Positions 8,850 through 17,328 of a stretch of 39,658 nucleotides of DNA are shown one piece after another. Within the stretch, counting starts at the first letter, position 1. Every line of letters begins with the position of its first letter. The notes beneath the pieces are model-generated. The model made no database searches. It worked only from the letters and a program-made list of their open reading frames with translations, and was not told the origin of the DNA. The translations under genes were made by a program, and so were the position numbers. Source of the stretch: Chthoniobacterales bacterium (GTDB lineage: Bacteria; Verrucomicrobiota; Verrucomicrobiia; Chthoniobacterales; JAATET01); contig JAATET010000061.1 of NCBI GenBank assembly GCA_015655545.1, forward strand, positions 1-39,658, written 5' to 3'.

Positions 8850-10055
8850 ATGGACGCAGTCGAAAACCTGCATGAGAAAGCGTTCCGCTCTTATGCCCCG
8901 GGCCATTGGCCCGAGATCCCGCCGGAGCAGTGGAATGACTGGAAGTGGCAGTTGCGCAATCGCGTGACCACGCTCGAGTCCCTCGAGAAAAAAATCCACC
9001 TCACGCCGGAGGAGCGCGCCGGGGTCATTCTCTCGGGCAACAAACTCGCCTTCGCGGTCACGCCGCATTATTTCAACCTCATCGATCCCGAGGACGCGAA
9101 CTGCCCGATCCGTCGGCAGGTGGTTCCGCGCATCGAGGAGGGAAATACCGCGCCTTGGGAACTGGCCGATCCGTGCGGCGAGGACAGCCACATGCCCGTG
9201 CCCGGCATCGTGCATCGCTATCCCGATCGCGTGCTCTTTCTCGTGACCGATCGCTGTGCGAGCTATTGCCGCTATTGCACACGCGCCCGCGTGGTGAGCG
9301 GCGTCGGCGAGCAGGAATTGCACACCGATTTCGAGGAGGCCTTCCGCTATCTCGAGACGCACACCGGGATTCGCGACGTGCTGCTCTCCGGGGGCGATGC
9401 GTTGCTGCTTTCCGACGGAAAGCTCGAACAAATCCTCGCCCGCCTGCGCGCGATTCCGCATATCGAATTCCTCCGCATCGGCTCGCGAGTGCCTATTTTC
9501 CTGCCGCAGCGGATCACGCCCGAGTTTTGCAAGATGCTGCAAAAATACCATCCGCTCTGGATGAGCGTGCATGTAAACCATCCGCGCGAGCTCACCACCG
9601 AGGTGAAGGAAGCGCTCTGGCGCCTCGCCGACCATGGCGTGCCGCTGGGCAATCAAAGCGTGCTGCTCGCGGGCGTGAACGATTCCGTCGAGGTGATGAA
9701 AACGCTCGTGCAGAAGCTGCTGCAATCGCGCGTGCGGCCCTATTATCTTTACCAGTGCGATCCGATCCGCGGCACATCGCACCTGCGCACGTCCGTGGCG
9801 AAGGGCATCGAGATTATCGAAGGCCTGCGCGGCCATACCAGCGGCTACGCGATTCCGCAATACGTGATCGACGCTCCGGGCGGCGGCGGGAAGGTGCCGA
9901 TCAACCCGAGCTACGTGCTCTATCACGACGAGGAAAAAGTCGTGATCCGCAACTACGAAGGCAAAGTCTTCGAGTATCCCGAGCTCGCCGCCGAGAAAAC
10001 GGGAGCCAATCTTCGGGACGATGTGAAGTGCGCTTCCGGTTGCCGGGGAAAGTGA
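8850..10055 (+). CDS. kamA: lysine 2,3-aminomutase, KamA family radical SAM enzyme
   Basis: A 401-residue radical SAM/PLP enzyme that moves the alpha-amino group of L-lysine to the beta carbon. The [4Fe-4S]-binding CxxxCxxC is Cys136, Cys140 and Cys143 (DRCASYCRYCTRARVV). The PLP lysine is Lys348 in DAPGGGGK, and both substrate-anchoring aspartates of the clostridial lysine enzyme appear kept (Asp304 in YQCD, Asp341 in IDAPG); glutamate 2,3-aminomutases replace these. The start at ATG 8850 follows a promoter-like pair; the frame is open from 8805. No efp, epmA or beta-lysine acetyltransferase gene is in the window, so whether it supplies free beta-lysine (for example a compatible solute precursor) or EF-P modification cannot be told. 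Family assignment is firm; the lysine substrate is inference from residues. Confidence 0.93.
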   Translation: MDAVENLHEKAFRSYAPGHWPEIPPEQWNDWKWQLRNRVTTLESLEKKIHLTPEERAGVILSGNKLAFAVTPHYFNLIDPEDANCPIRRQVVPRIEEGNTAPWELADPCGEDSHMPVPGIVHRYPDRVLFLVTDRCASYCRYCTRARVVSGVGEQELHTDFEEAFRYLETHTGIRDVLLSGGDALLLSDGKLEQILARLRAIPHIEFLRIGSRVPIFLPQRITPEFCKMLQKYHPLWMSVHVNHPRELTTEVKEALWRLADHGVPLGNQSVLLAGVNDSVEVMKTLVQKLLQSRVRPYYLYQCDPIRGTSHLRTSVAKGIEIIEGLRGHTSGYAIPQYVIDAPGGGGKVPINPSYVLYHDEEKVVIRNYEGKVFEYPELAAEKTGANLRDDVKCASGCRGK

Positions 10056-10063
10056 CGCTCTCC

Positions 10064-10126
10064 CACTCATCCTCTTCCTCCCTCCTCGAACCTCGGAGGA
10101 AGATTAAGTGGAAGAGGATGAGGAAG
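10064..10126. repeat. purine/pyrimidine-rich inverted repeat, copy A
   Basis: CTCATCCTCTTCC (10066-10078) and GGAAGAGGATGAG (10110-10122) form a perfect 13-bp stem. An alternative inner pairing TCTTCCTCC with GGAGGAAGA (10095-10103) is mutually exclusive with it. The modules GGAGGAAGA, AAGTGGAAGAGGAT and GGAAGAGGATGAGGAAG recur in a different order in copy B at 29071-29101. It sits between kamA and the methyltransferase gene; there is no T-run. Confidence 0.7.
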
Positions 10127-10143
10127 ATTTCTAGTCTGCCGGG

Positions 10144-11313
10144 ATGGCAGGCTTGATCGTTCGACCCCGCGCGGGAATTTTACATGGCCACGACTGGGTC
10201 TATCGGACCGAGATTCTGAAAGTCTTCGGCGATCCGGCGGACGGCGATGTCGTCTCGATCAAGGACGGCCGCGATCATTTGCTCGGCACCGCGATTTACA
10301 ATTCGAAATCGATGATCACCGCGCGGCGCATCTCGCGTCAGCGTCAGGAGCTCAACCCGGATTTTTTCCGGCGCCGCATCGCGCAAGCTTCCGAGGTGCG
10401 CGACCGCGCGGGCTGCCGGCGGGATTTGCGGCGCGTCGTCTGGAGCGAGAGCGACGGACTTCCCGGCCTCATCGCGGATCAATACGGCGACACCGTCGTG
10501 TTGCAAACGCTCACGCTCGCGATGGACAATCACAAAGCGGAGATCGCCGCCGCGCTCGGCGAAATCCTCGGTCTCCGCGGCGTGATCGAGCGCAACGACG
10601 CGCCGGTGCGCGCCGCCGAAGGCATGGAGCCCGTGAGCGGAATTCTCGCGGGCGAGCCGCAGACGGTGCAGACCGTCGAGATCGACGGCGTGATTTTCGA
10701 GATCGATTTGCTCGCGGGCCAGAAAACCGGTTTCTACCTCGACCAGGTCGCGAACTACGCCGCGGTCGCCCACCACGCCGCCGGGAAGCGCGTGCTCGAC
10801 TGCTTCTCGAATCAAGGCGGCTTCGCGCTGGCCTGCGCCAGGGCGGGCGCGGCGTCCGTCGTCGCCGTCGAGTCCGGCGCCGAGAGCTTCGAGCGGCTGA
10901 AAGCCAACGCTGCGGGGAACCATCTCGACCTCCGCTGCGAGCGCGCCGATGTGGCGGAATATCTGCGCCGCGCCGAGCGGGCGAACGAGAAATACGACCT
11001 CATCATTCTCGATCCGCCGTCCTTCACGAAATCCCGCGGCAAGCTCCACGACGCGATGCGCGGCTATCACGACCTGCACGTCCGCGCCGGCGCATTGCTC
11101 GAGCCGGGCGGATTGCTGGCGACCTTTTCCTGCTCGCACCACGTGGATGAAGCGGCCTTTCTCGAGGCGGCGAGCAGCGGGCTTTTCGACGCGCGCCGTT
11201 CCGCGCGGCTCGTCGACGAATATCGCCAGGCGCCCGACCATCCGATCGTCCTGCACCTGCCGGAAACATTCTATTTGAAAGGCTTCCTGCTCGAAATGAT
11301 GCCGGGACGATAA
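10144..11313 (+). CDS. rlmI: class I SAM-dependent rRNA methyltransferase, RlmI-like (23S rRNA cytosine-5)
   Basis: A 389-residue enzyme close in length and layout to E. coli RlmI (396 residues), which methylates C1962 of 23S rRNA. The N-terminal PUA-like domain (IVRPRAGILHGHDWVY, residues 4-19) is followed by the Rossmann methyltransferase domain: GQKTGFYLDQ, VLDCFSNQGGFALACARAGA (SAM-binding motif I), DPPSFTKS (290-297, motif IV), and FSCSHHV with the likely catalytic Cys330. A TAGTCT box (10132-10137) ends 6 nt before the ATG, so the message may be leaderless. The gene stands alone on its strand after the kamA repeat. The exact target base is inferred from similarity, not proven. Confidence 0.9.
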   Translation: MAGLIVRPRAGILHGHDWVYRTEILKVFGDPADGDVVSIKDGRDHLLGTAIYNSKSMITARRISRQRQELNPDFFRRRIAQASEVRDRAGCRRDLRRVVWSESDGLPGLIADQYGDTVVLQTLTLAMDNHKAEIAAALGEILGLRGVIERNDAPVRAAEGMEPVSGILAGEPQTVQTVEIDGVIFEIDLLAGQKTGFYLDQVANYAAVAHHAAGKRVLDCFSNQGGFALACARAGAASVVAVESGAESFERLKANAAGNHLDLRCERADVAEYLRRAERANEKYDLIILDPPSFTKSRGKLHDAMRGYHDLHVRAGALLEPGGLLATFSCSHHVDEAAFLEAASSGLFDARRSARLVDEYRQAPDHPIVLHLPETFYLKGFLLEMMPGR

Positions 11314-11381
11314 GCAATCTCATTGGCGCAAGGGTTTTCGCTGGAAATGACCGCGAAGTAATTTATTGATTGATCACGCTC

Positions 11382-11990
11382 ATGGCCGACCGCACGAAAG
11401 ATGTCTTGGATTTTGATGACGAAGATTCCTCGTCGGAGGAATTGCAATCGCAGGTGCAGAAGGCGCAGGACGAACTCGCCGATCTCAAACGCCGCTCCGA
11501 GCAGATCGAGCGCGACAAGCTGCGCCTCGAGGAGCTAAGCCGCCGCCAGGACGAGCTCGAGACCGGCAAAGCCGAGATGCTCGATAAGCTCACCCGCAGC
11601 ATGGCGGTGATCCAGCGCGAGACCCAGGCCGCCGAAAAGCGCCTCGACCAGCTCAACGAAATCCACGAAGCCTTCACGAGCCATCTGCGCACGCTGGAGG
11701 GCATCAATCCCAAATCCTGGATCGGCCTCGACCTCTCCAAGGAGCTCAGCAAATCGCTCAGCTCCCTCGAAGCGGCGCGCAGCGACTACAACCGCTCGAA
11801 ATCCAAGCTCGAGCTCGAGCCGCTCGGGGAAACCCGCGGCGAAATCTCCTCCGAGTATGAGGAATACGACGCCGGCGCGGACAAGAGCTTCTTCTATTGG
11901 CTGAAGGCCGGCGCCGCTTTCACGCTCGTGCCGACGATGGTCGGAGTGCTCGGCCTGTTGATCTGGATCTGGTCCGCCTACGCGAAATAA
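11382..11990 (+). CDS. coiled-coil protein with C-terminal membrane anchor, unknown function
   Basis: I do not recognise a family. The 202-residue protein begins acidic (DVLDFDDEDSSSEEL), continues as a charged heptad-like coiled coil (about residues 15-150, rich in Glu, Gln, Leu, Arg and Lys), and ends with a single hydrophobic segment (AAFTLVPTMVGVLGLLIWIW) and YAK, so it should be a tail-anchored inner-membrane protein with its bulk in the cytoplasm. ATG 11382 (MADRTK) is preferred; a TTG 12 nt upstream in frame (11370) is possible. It lies only 5 nt upstream of a second, smaller protein of the same architecture, and they look co-transcribed. A structural or scaffolding role is a guess. 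Confidence 0.75.
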   Translation: MADRTKDVLDFDDEDSSSEELQSQVQKAQDELADLKRRSEQIERDKLRLEELSRRQDELETGKAEMLDKLTRSMAVIQRETQAAEKRLDQLNEIHEAFTSHLRTLEGINPKSWIGLDLSKELSKSLSSLEAARSDYNRSKSKLELEPLGETRGEISSEYEEYDAGADKSFFYWLKAGAAFTLVPTMVGVLGLLIWIWSAYAK

Positions 11991-11995
11991 AGTCG

Positions 11996-12385
11996 ATGCC
12001 GCCCAAGCCTTCGCCCAGAGGTTCCAATGGCCGCCGGAAAGCGGACGATCCGCTGCGTCTCGAGCAAAAGCGGCTGCTCGACGAGAAGGAAGCGCTCATC
12101 CGCAAGCAGGAGGAAGCGCGGCGCGTGATCGAGGACGCCCCGCGCAAGCTCCAGCAGCTCAAGAAGCGCCAGCGCGAGCCGATCCTCATCAATCTCAAGG
12201 CCAATCGCGCGGGACAAAAATCCTTCGGCCTGCCGCACGACAAATACCGCGAAGCCGCCGCCGAGCCGCGGCAGCGCCGCAAGCGCAAATCCGAGCGGAA
12301 CATGGCGAAGCTCCAGTTCCTCATCCTTTGCGCAATCCTGTTTGGCATCGCGCTCATGGTCTGGCACGCCGTCCCGCAGCATTAG
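11996..12385 (+). CDS. small basic coiled-coil protein with C-terminal membrane anchor, unknown function
   Basis: 129 residues from ATG 11996, 5 nt after the stop of the preceding coiled-coil gene. Layout: a basic Pro/Ser/Arg-rich N-terminus (PPKPSPRGSNGRRK), a heptad-like charged helix (DPLRLEQKRLLDEKEALIRK onward, about 20-65), a conserved-looking patch (INLKANRAGQKSFGLPHDKY, about 68-87), an RKRK stretch, and a terminal hydrophobic helix (LQFLILCAILFGIALMVW) leaving a few residues outside. The architecture mirrors its neighbour, with a positive rather than acidic N-terminus, so the two may pair with each other; that is inference. The frame is open from 11897 but the upstream codons overlap the neighbour's membrane anchor. 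Confidence 0.72.
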   Translation: MPPKPSPRGSNGRRKADDPLRLEQKRLLDEKEALIRKQEEARRVIEDAPRKLQQLKKRQREPILINLKANRAGQKSFGLPHDKYREAAAEPRQRRKRKSERNMAKLQFLILCAILFGIALMVWHAVPQH

Positions 12386-12404
12386 CCGCGCGCGCACTCT
12401 TCGT

Positions 12405-12433
12405 TTGCAGAGCCCGTGCTTTCTCCTTAGCCT
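12405..12433 (+). promoter_or_regulatory. pdhA promoter candidate (TTGCAG-N17-TAGCCT)
   Basis: TTGCAG (12405-12410), 17 bases, then TAGCCT (12428-12433), ending 9 nt before the ATG at 12443. The layout fits a leaderless or near-leaderless transcript. No Shine-Dalgarno motif precedes the gene. Confidence 0.45.
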
Positions 12434-12442
12434 TTGCGCTCA

Positions 12443-13465
12443 ATGTCTGAAGTCGTGAAGGCGCGCCCCAAAGCAGCGCGGGACGAGGGTCAAGAGTTCG
12501 TAAAAGCCTACCGCATCATGCTCTCGGCTCGCGTGCTCGAGGAAAAACTCGCCGCGCTCTACCGCGGCGGCAAAATCAAGGGCGGCGTCTTCCTCGGCCG
12601 CGGCCAGGAGGCGCTCAGCGTCTCGGTCGGCATTCATCTGCGCAAAGGCGATATTTTTGCGCCGCTCATTCGCGACCAGGCCGGACGCATGGCTTTCGGC
12701 GACACCATTCTCGACACGCTTCGCACCTACCTTGGCTCCGCGCTGGGGTCGATGCGCGGCCGCGACGGCAATATCCACCGCGGTCGTCCGCGCGAAGGCT
12801 ATTATGCGATGATCAGCCACCTTGGAGCGATGATTCCGCTCGTGGCCGGCGGCCTGCTCGCGCGGCGGTTGCGCGGCGAGAGCGGCGTGGTCGGGGCGAC
12901 ATGCATCGGAGACGGCGGCACGTCCACCGGCGCCTTTCACGAAGGCCTCAATGCCGCCGCCGTGGAAAAACTCCCGCTCGTCGTCGTGATCGCCAATAAC
13001 CAATATGCCTACTCCACGCCAAACGACCGGCAATTCGCCTGCGCCGATCTCCTCGACAAAGCGATCGGCTATGGAGTCGCCGGACACAAGATGGACGGCA
13101 CCGATCTTGGCGCGTGCCTGAAGGCCGTCGGCGAAGCGATCTCCGCCGCCCGCTCCGGAGCCGGGCCGCAGATGATCGTCGCCGATTTGCTTCGCCTCGT
13201 CGGCCACGGCGAACACGACGACGCGAAATACGTGGATGCCGCGCTGCGCAAAAAAACGGTCGGGCGCGACTGTCTCGCGGTGGCCGCCGCCGCTATCGTC
13301 GAAAACAGCTGGGCGACCGCGGAAGAGCTCGCTGCCTGGCGCGACGAGGTCGAGACCGAGGTGGACGACACCGCGAATCGCGTGATGCGCGAGCCCGAGC
13401 CCGATCCGAACGAAGAGGATTGGTGCGCGATTTCCACTCCCGAGCTGGAGGATCACTTCGCATGA
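12443..13465 (+). CDS. pdhA: pyruvate (2-oxoacid) dehydrogenase E1 component, alpha subunit
   Basis: A 340-residue ThDP-dependent subunit that, with E1-beta, decarboxylates the 2-oxoacid and loads the acyl group on the lipoyl arm of E2. The ThDP motif is clear: GDGGTSTGAFHEG through to IANN (GDG-x(n)-N). Other E1-alpha landmarks are GGKIKGGVFLGRGQEA, RDGNIHRG and the phosphorylation-loop-like HGEHDDAKY. ATG 12443 is preferred over an in-frame codon at 12434 because of the promoter spacing. It is the first gene of pdhA-pdhB-E2. The presence of separate alpha and beta chains marks the heterotetrameric type; pyruvate is the likely substrate, though branched-chain 2-oxoacid or acetoin dehydrogenases share this layout. 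Confidence 0.9.
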   Translation: MSEVVKARPKAARDEGQEFVKAYRIMLSARVLEEKLAALYRGGKIKGGVFLGRGQEALSVSVGIHLRKGDIFAPLIRDQAGRMAFGDTILDTLRTYLGSALGSMRGRDGNIHRGRPREGYYAMISHLGAMIPLVAGGLLARRLRGESGVVGATCIGDGGTSTGAFHEGLNAAAVEKLPLVVVIANNQYAYSTPNDRQFACADLLDKAIGYGVAGHKMDGTDLGACLKAVGEAISAARSGAGPQMIVADLLRLVGHGEHDDAKYVDAALRKKTVGRDCLAVAAAAIVENSWATAEELAAWRDEVETEVDDTANRVMREPEPDPNEEDWCAISTPELEDHFA

Positions 13466-14427
13466 GCATCACGTATCTCGATGCCATCCGCGAAGCCCAG
13501 GCCAAGGCGCTCGCCGACGACCCGCGCGTGTTTCTTTACGGCCAGGACATCGGAAATTTCGGCGGAGCGTTCAAGGCCACCAAGGATCTCGCCAAAAAAT
13601 TCCCCGGCCGTGTGCTCGACTCCCCGCTCAGCGAGGATGCGATCGTCGGCATGGCCATCGGCGCGGCGATCGAGGGCGCCCGCCCGATCATCGAAATGCA
13701 GTTCGCCGATTTTTCGACCTGCGGGTTGAACCAGATCGTCAATCAAGCCGCGACCCTCTTCTACCGCACCGGCGTTCCGTGCCCCATCGTCGTGCGCCTT
13801 CCGTCCGGCGGCACGCCCGGCAGCGGCCCGTTTCACAGCCAGAGCATGGAGGCGCTTTACGCGCATTATCCCGGCCTCGTCGTCCTGACGCCCGCGACGG
13901 TGGAAGACGCCTACAGCATGCTGCTCGGCGCGGTCGAAATCGACGATCCGGTCATTTTCTGCGAGCACAAGTTCCTCTACAACCACCTCAAAGCCGAGAG
14001 CCTGCCGGCGGAGGCCGAGCCGATCGGCAAGGCGCGCATCGCCCGCCCCGGACGCGATGCCACGATCGTGACCTACAGCGCGATGGTCCACGAATGCATC
14101 GCCGCCGCAGAAGAAGTCGCGACGGATGGATTCGAAATCGAAGTCGTCGATCTGCGATCCGTCAAGCCGCTCGATACCGACACCATTCTCGCATCCGTGG
14201 CGCGAACCGGCCGGCTGCTTTGCGTCGGCGAAGCGTTTCCCTGGGGAGGGGTTTGCGCCGAAGTGATCGCCCGCGTGACGGCGGAAGGCTTCGGCCTGCT
14301 CGACGCCGCGCCGCAGCGCCTCAACGCGAAAGACACTCCCGTTCCCTATCACCCCGCCCTCTGGGGCACGCATCGGCCGACCGCTTCCTCGGTTGCCTCG
14401 GCCGCCAGACAACTGCTAGAAATTTAA
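13462..14427 (+). CDS. pdhB: pyruvate (2-oxoacid) dehydrogenase E1 component, beta subunit
   Basis: The 321-residue partner of the alpha chain, with the pyrimidine-binding and transketolase C-terminal domains. Recognisable stretches: ITYLDAIREAQAKAL, FLYGQDIGNFGGAFKATKDL, RVLDSPLSEDAIVGMAIGAA, EMQFADF, and LPSGGTPGSGPFHSQSMEAL with the conserved His. The C-terminal domain carries VVDLRSVKPLDTDTI and VGEAFPWGGVCAEV. The start ATG overlaps the pdhA stop as ATGA (13462-13465), and a GGAGGA ribosome-binding site lies 9 nt upstream inside pdhA (13447-13452), so the two subunits are translationally coupled at equal dose. Confidence 0.92.
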   Translation: MSITYLDAIREAQAKALADDPRVFLYGQDIGNFGGAFKATKDLAKKFPGRVLDSPLSEDAIVGMAIGAAIEGARPIIEMQFADFSTCGLNQIVNQAATLFYRTGVPCPIVVRLPSGGTPGSGPFHSQSMEALYAHYPGLVVLTPATVEDAYSMLLGAVEIDDPVIFCEHKFLYNHLKAESLPAEAEPIGKARIARPGRDATIVTYSAMVHECIAAAEEVATDGFEIEVVDLRSVKPLDTDTILASVARTGRLLCVGEAFPWGGVCAEVIARVTAEGFGLLDAAPQRLNAKDTPVPYHPALWGTHRPTASSVASAARQLLEI

Positions 14428-14437
14428 CCGCACGCCC

Positions 14438-15640
14438 ATGTTCCAGGCTCCGATCCAAGTCCCGATCATCATGCCGCAGCTCGGCGAATCGATCGCAGAA
14501 GCCACGCTCGTGCGTCTCGTGCTGAACCCCGGCGACGCCGTCGAGGTCGATGCCGACATTCTCGAAGTCGAGACGAACAAAGCCGTGATGGGCGTCACCG
14601 CGCAGGCGAATGGCATCGTCGGCGAGATCATCGCGGAGGTGGACAAGAGCTATCCCGTCGGCTCCGTGCTCGGATACATTACCGTCACCGATGAAGAGGC
14701 CCAGCGCCTCGGCATCAGCGACGAGCCGGAGCAAAAAAAAGCGTCCGCGCCCCGTAAGCCCAAGGTCGAGCTGGAATCTTCCACCCGTGTCGAGCCGACC
14801 ATCAAGGGTCTCCCCGTGCCCGCGCACGTCGGCGGCGCCAGCTATCTCACACCGCGCATGAAGGCCCGCATGGCCGAGCTCGGCATGCATGCGGCCGATC
14901 TTTCCGGCATCGCCGGCAGCGGCGCCGGCGGCCGCGTGACGATCGAGGATCTCGAACGCTTCCTCGAAGACATCGAGCGGAACCGCATCACGCCCGCCTC
15001 CTCGATGCGTGTCGCCGTGGCCGACGCCATGCGCCGCAGCTGGACGCGCCCGCTCGCGACCGTGGGGCGTCCCGTCGCGCTCGACAAATTGCTCGCCCAT
15101 CGCAAAGCCCAGGCCGTGAAACCCGGTCCCGCTCTCTACGGCCTGCGCGCGCTCGCCATCGCCCTCGGCGAGGACAGCACTCCCGCCGGACGACTCATCG
15201 GCGAGAAGATCGTTCACCCGCGTTCGGTCGATATCGGCTTCGCCGTCGAAGCGAACGACGGCGTGCTCGTGCCCGTCATCCGGAATGCCGACCAGACCCC
15301 GCTGGCCGATCTCGTCGAGCGCTACAACCGCCTCGTCGAGCTCGCCCGCGCCCGCCGACTCCCCGCCGCGGACACCGGCGGCTCGATCGCGACGATTACG
15401 AACTACGGCACCTTCGGCCTCACGCTCGCGACTCCGATTCCCTTGCCCGAGCAAACCGTGCTGCTCGGCATGGGCTCGGGAGTCGTGGTCCCAAGCTGGA
15501 ATGCGGAGCTCGAGGAATTTCTGCCCGTGACGGAAGCGATGTTCACGCTCAGCTTCGATCACCGCGTGCTCGATGGCGGCGCCGCGGGGCGTTTGCTCAA
15601 GCGCGTGGCCGAGCTCTTGAACGCTCCGGAAGAGCTCTAA
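14438..15640 (+). CDS. pdhC: dihydrolipoamide acyltransferase (E2) of the 2-oxoacid dehydrogenase complex
   Basis: A 400-residue E2 with the standard three parts. One N-terminal lipoyl domain (about 6-80) carries the lipoyl Lys48 in [11 protein letters not shown], an NKA variant of the common DKA. A peripheral subunit-binding domain follows at about 130-170 ([15 protein letters not shown] to [12 protein letters not shown]), after a charged linker. The catalytic CAT domain ends with the active-site motif FDHRVLDGG. It transfers the acyl group to CoA and forms the core of the complex. It starts 10 nt after pdhB. No E3 (lipoamide dehydrogenase) gene lies in the window, so E3 must come from elsewhere. 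Pyruvate versus branched-chain specificity is not settled by sequence alone. Confidence 0.9.
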   Translation: MFQAPIQVPIIMPQLGESIAEATLVRLVLNPGDAVEVDADILEVETNKAVMGVTAQANGIVGEIIAEVDKSYPVGSVLGYITVTDEEAQRLGISDEPEQKKASAPRKPKVELESSTRVEPTIKGLPVPAHVGGASYLTPRMKARMAELGMHAADLSGIAGSGAGGRVTIEDLERFLEDIERNRITPASSMRVAVADAMRRSWTRPLATVGRPVALDKLLAHRKAQAVKPGPALYGLRALAIALGEDSTPAGRLIGEKIVHPRSVDIGFAVEANDGVLVPVIRNADQTPLADLVERYNRLVELARARRLPAADTGGSIATITNYGTFGLTLATPIPLPEQTVLLGMGSGVVVPSWNAELEEFLPVTEAMFTLSFDHRVLDGGAAGRLLKRVAELLNAPEEL

Positions 15641-15676
15641 GACAAGCCGAATTTCCGATTCGCGGGCTATTTTTTT
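15611..15676 (+). terminator. probable terminator at the end of the pdh operon
   Basis: AGCCGAAT (15645-15652) pairs with ATTC...GGCT (15658-15661 and 15665-15668, with a 3-nt bulge), followed by a 7-T run (15670-15676). A separate perfect 8-bp hairpin, GAGCTCTT/AAGAGCTC (15611-15618, 15630-15637), covers the end of the E2 coding region and its stop. The imperfect stem lowers confidence. Confidence 0.6.
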
Positions 15677-15719
15677 CGCACGCTGGATTTTCGGACGCGG
15701 GCCCGTATCATCGGCGCAC

Positions 15720-17321
15720 ATGAAGCACATTTTCGTGACCGGCGGCGTCGTGAGTTCCCTCGGAAAAGGGCTCGCCGCAGCATCGCTCGGCACCCTGCTC
15801 GAGCACCGCGGACTCAAGGTCGTCCTGCAGAAGCTCGATCCCTATCTCAATGTCGATCCGGGCACGATGAGCCCGTTCCAGCACGGCGAAGTCTACGTGC
15901 TCTCCGACGGCGCCGAGACGGACCTCGACCTGGGCCACTACGAGCGTTTCACGAGCACCGTGCTCACCCGCGCAAACAACGTCACCAGCGGGCAAATCTA
16001 CGAGACCGTCATCGCGAACGAACGCCGCGGCGATTACCTCGGCAAGACGGTGCAGGTCATCCCGCACGTGACCGACGAAATCAAATCGCGCATTCGCGTG
16101 ATGGGCCAGCAATCAAATGCCGACGTGTGCATCACCGAGATCGGCGGCACGACCGGCGACATCGAAGGGCTGCCGTTTCTCGAAGCCATCCGCCAATTCA
16201 TCCTCGAGGCGGGTGCGAGCAATACGTTGTTGATGCACGTCACGCTCGTGCCGTTCATCAAGGCCGCCGGCGAGCTGAAGACGAAGCCCACGCAGCAAAG
16301 CGTCGCCAAGCTGCGCGAGATCGGCCTCCAGCCGCAGGTGCTCATTTGCCGCACCGAGCTGCCCCTCACCGATGACGTGCGCCAGAAACTCTCGCTTTAT
16401 TGCAACGTGCCCGTCGAGGCGGTGATCGAGGGTCTCGATGTCGAAAACACGATCTATGAAGCGCCGCTCATGTTCCAGGAAGAGGGCCTCGACACGATCA
16501 TCTGCCGTTATCTCGGTTTGCAAACCCACGAGCCCGACATGGCCGGCTGGATTCGCTACGTCGAGCGGGTGGTGAGCCCCAAAAAACGCGTGCGCGTCGC
16601 CGTCGTCGGCAAATACATCGAGCTTCAGGACGCCTACAAGTCGATCTACGAGTCACTCACCCACGCTGGCGCGGGGCATGATTGCGGCATCGATCTCGTG
16701 CTCGTGGATGCCGAGGATCTCGAAAAAGAAGGCGCCGATAAGTATCTGCGCGGCGTCGCCGGCGTGCTCGTCCCGGGCGGTTTCGGCGACCGCGGCGTCG
16801 AGGGCAAGATCGAGGCCGCCCGTTTCGCACGCGAATCGCGCACGCCGTTTCTCGGCCTGTGTCTTGGCATGCAGATCGCGACGATCGAGTTCGCACGACA
16901 CGTTTGCGGGCTCGCGGGCGCGAACAGCACGGAGTTCGATCCCGAGTGCGAACACCCCGTCATTTGCATTCTCGAGGAGCAAAAGGACGTCACGGAAAAA
17001 GGCGCGTCGATGCGCCTCGGCACCTGCCCGACCGTGCTCGGTGCGGGCACGCTCGCGCACCAGGTCTACGGCCGGGCCGAGATCCTCGAGCGCCATCGCC
17101 ACCGCTACGAATTCAACCAGGATTATCGCGCGCAGATGGAGGACCGCGGCTTCGTGATCGCCGGCACCTCGCCCGACGGGTCGCTCGTCGAGCTGATCGA
17201 ATTGAAGAACCACCCGTGGTTCCTTGCCTGCCAGTTTCACCCCGAATTTCAATCCAAGCCGAATTTTCCGCATCCGCTCTTCAAGGGCTTCATTGCGGCC
17301 TGCCTGGCGAACGAGAGCTAA
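15720..17321 (+). CDS. pyrG: CTP synthase
   Basis: A 533-residue cytosolic enzyme making CTP from UTP, ATP and glutamine; normal length (E. coli 545). The N-terminal synthase domain opens with [20 protein letters not shown] (P-loop region) and contains [21 protein letters not shown] and [12 protein letters not shown]. The C-terminal class I glutaminase has VPGGFGDRG (oxyanion loop), Cys381 in GLCLGMQ, and His507/Glu509 in FHPEF. A TATCAT box at 15706-15711 ends 8 nt before the ATG, suggesting a leaderless message. It is followed 7 nt later by the fructose-bisphosphatase gene, so the two are probably co-transcribed. Confidence 0.98.
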   Translation: MKHIFVTGGVVSSLGKGLAAASLGTLLEHRGLKVVLQKLDPYLNVDPGTMSPFQHGEVYVLSDGAETDLDLGHYERFTSTVLTRANNVTSGQIYETVIANERRGDYLGKTVQVIPHVTDEIKSRIRVMGQQSNADVCITEIGGTTGDIEGLPFLEAIRQFILEAGASNTLLMHVTLVPFIKAAGELKTKPTQQSVAKLREIGLQPQVLICRTELPLTDDVRQKLSLYCNVPVEAVIEGLDVENTIYEAPLMFQEEGLDTIICRYLGLQTHEPDMAGWIRYVERVVSPKKRVRVAVVGKYIELQDAYKSIYESLTHAGAGHDCGIDLVLVDAEDLEKEGADKYLRGVAGVLVPGGFGDRGVEGKIEAARFARESRTPFLGLCLGMQIATIEFARHVCGLAGANSTEFDPECEHPVICILEEQKDVTEKGASMRLGTCPTVLGAGTLAHQVYGRAEILERHRHRYEFNQDYRAQMEDRGFVIAGTSPDGSLVELIELKNHPWFLACQFHPEFQSKPNFPHPLFKGFIAACLANES

Positions 17322-17328
17322 AAAGCCC

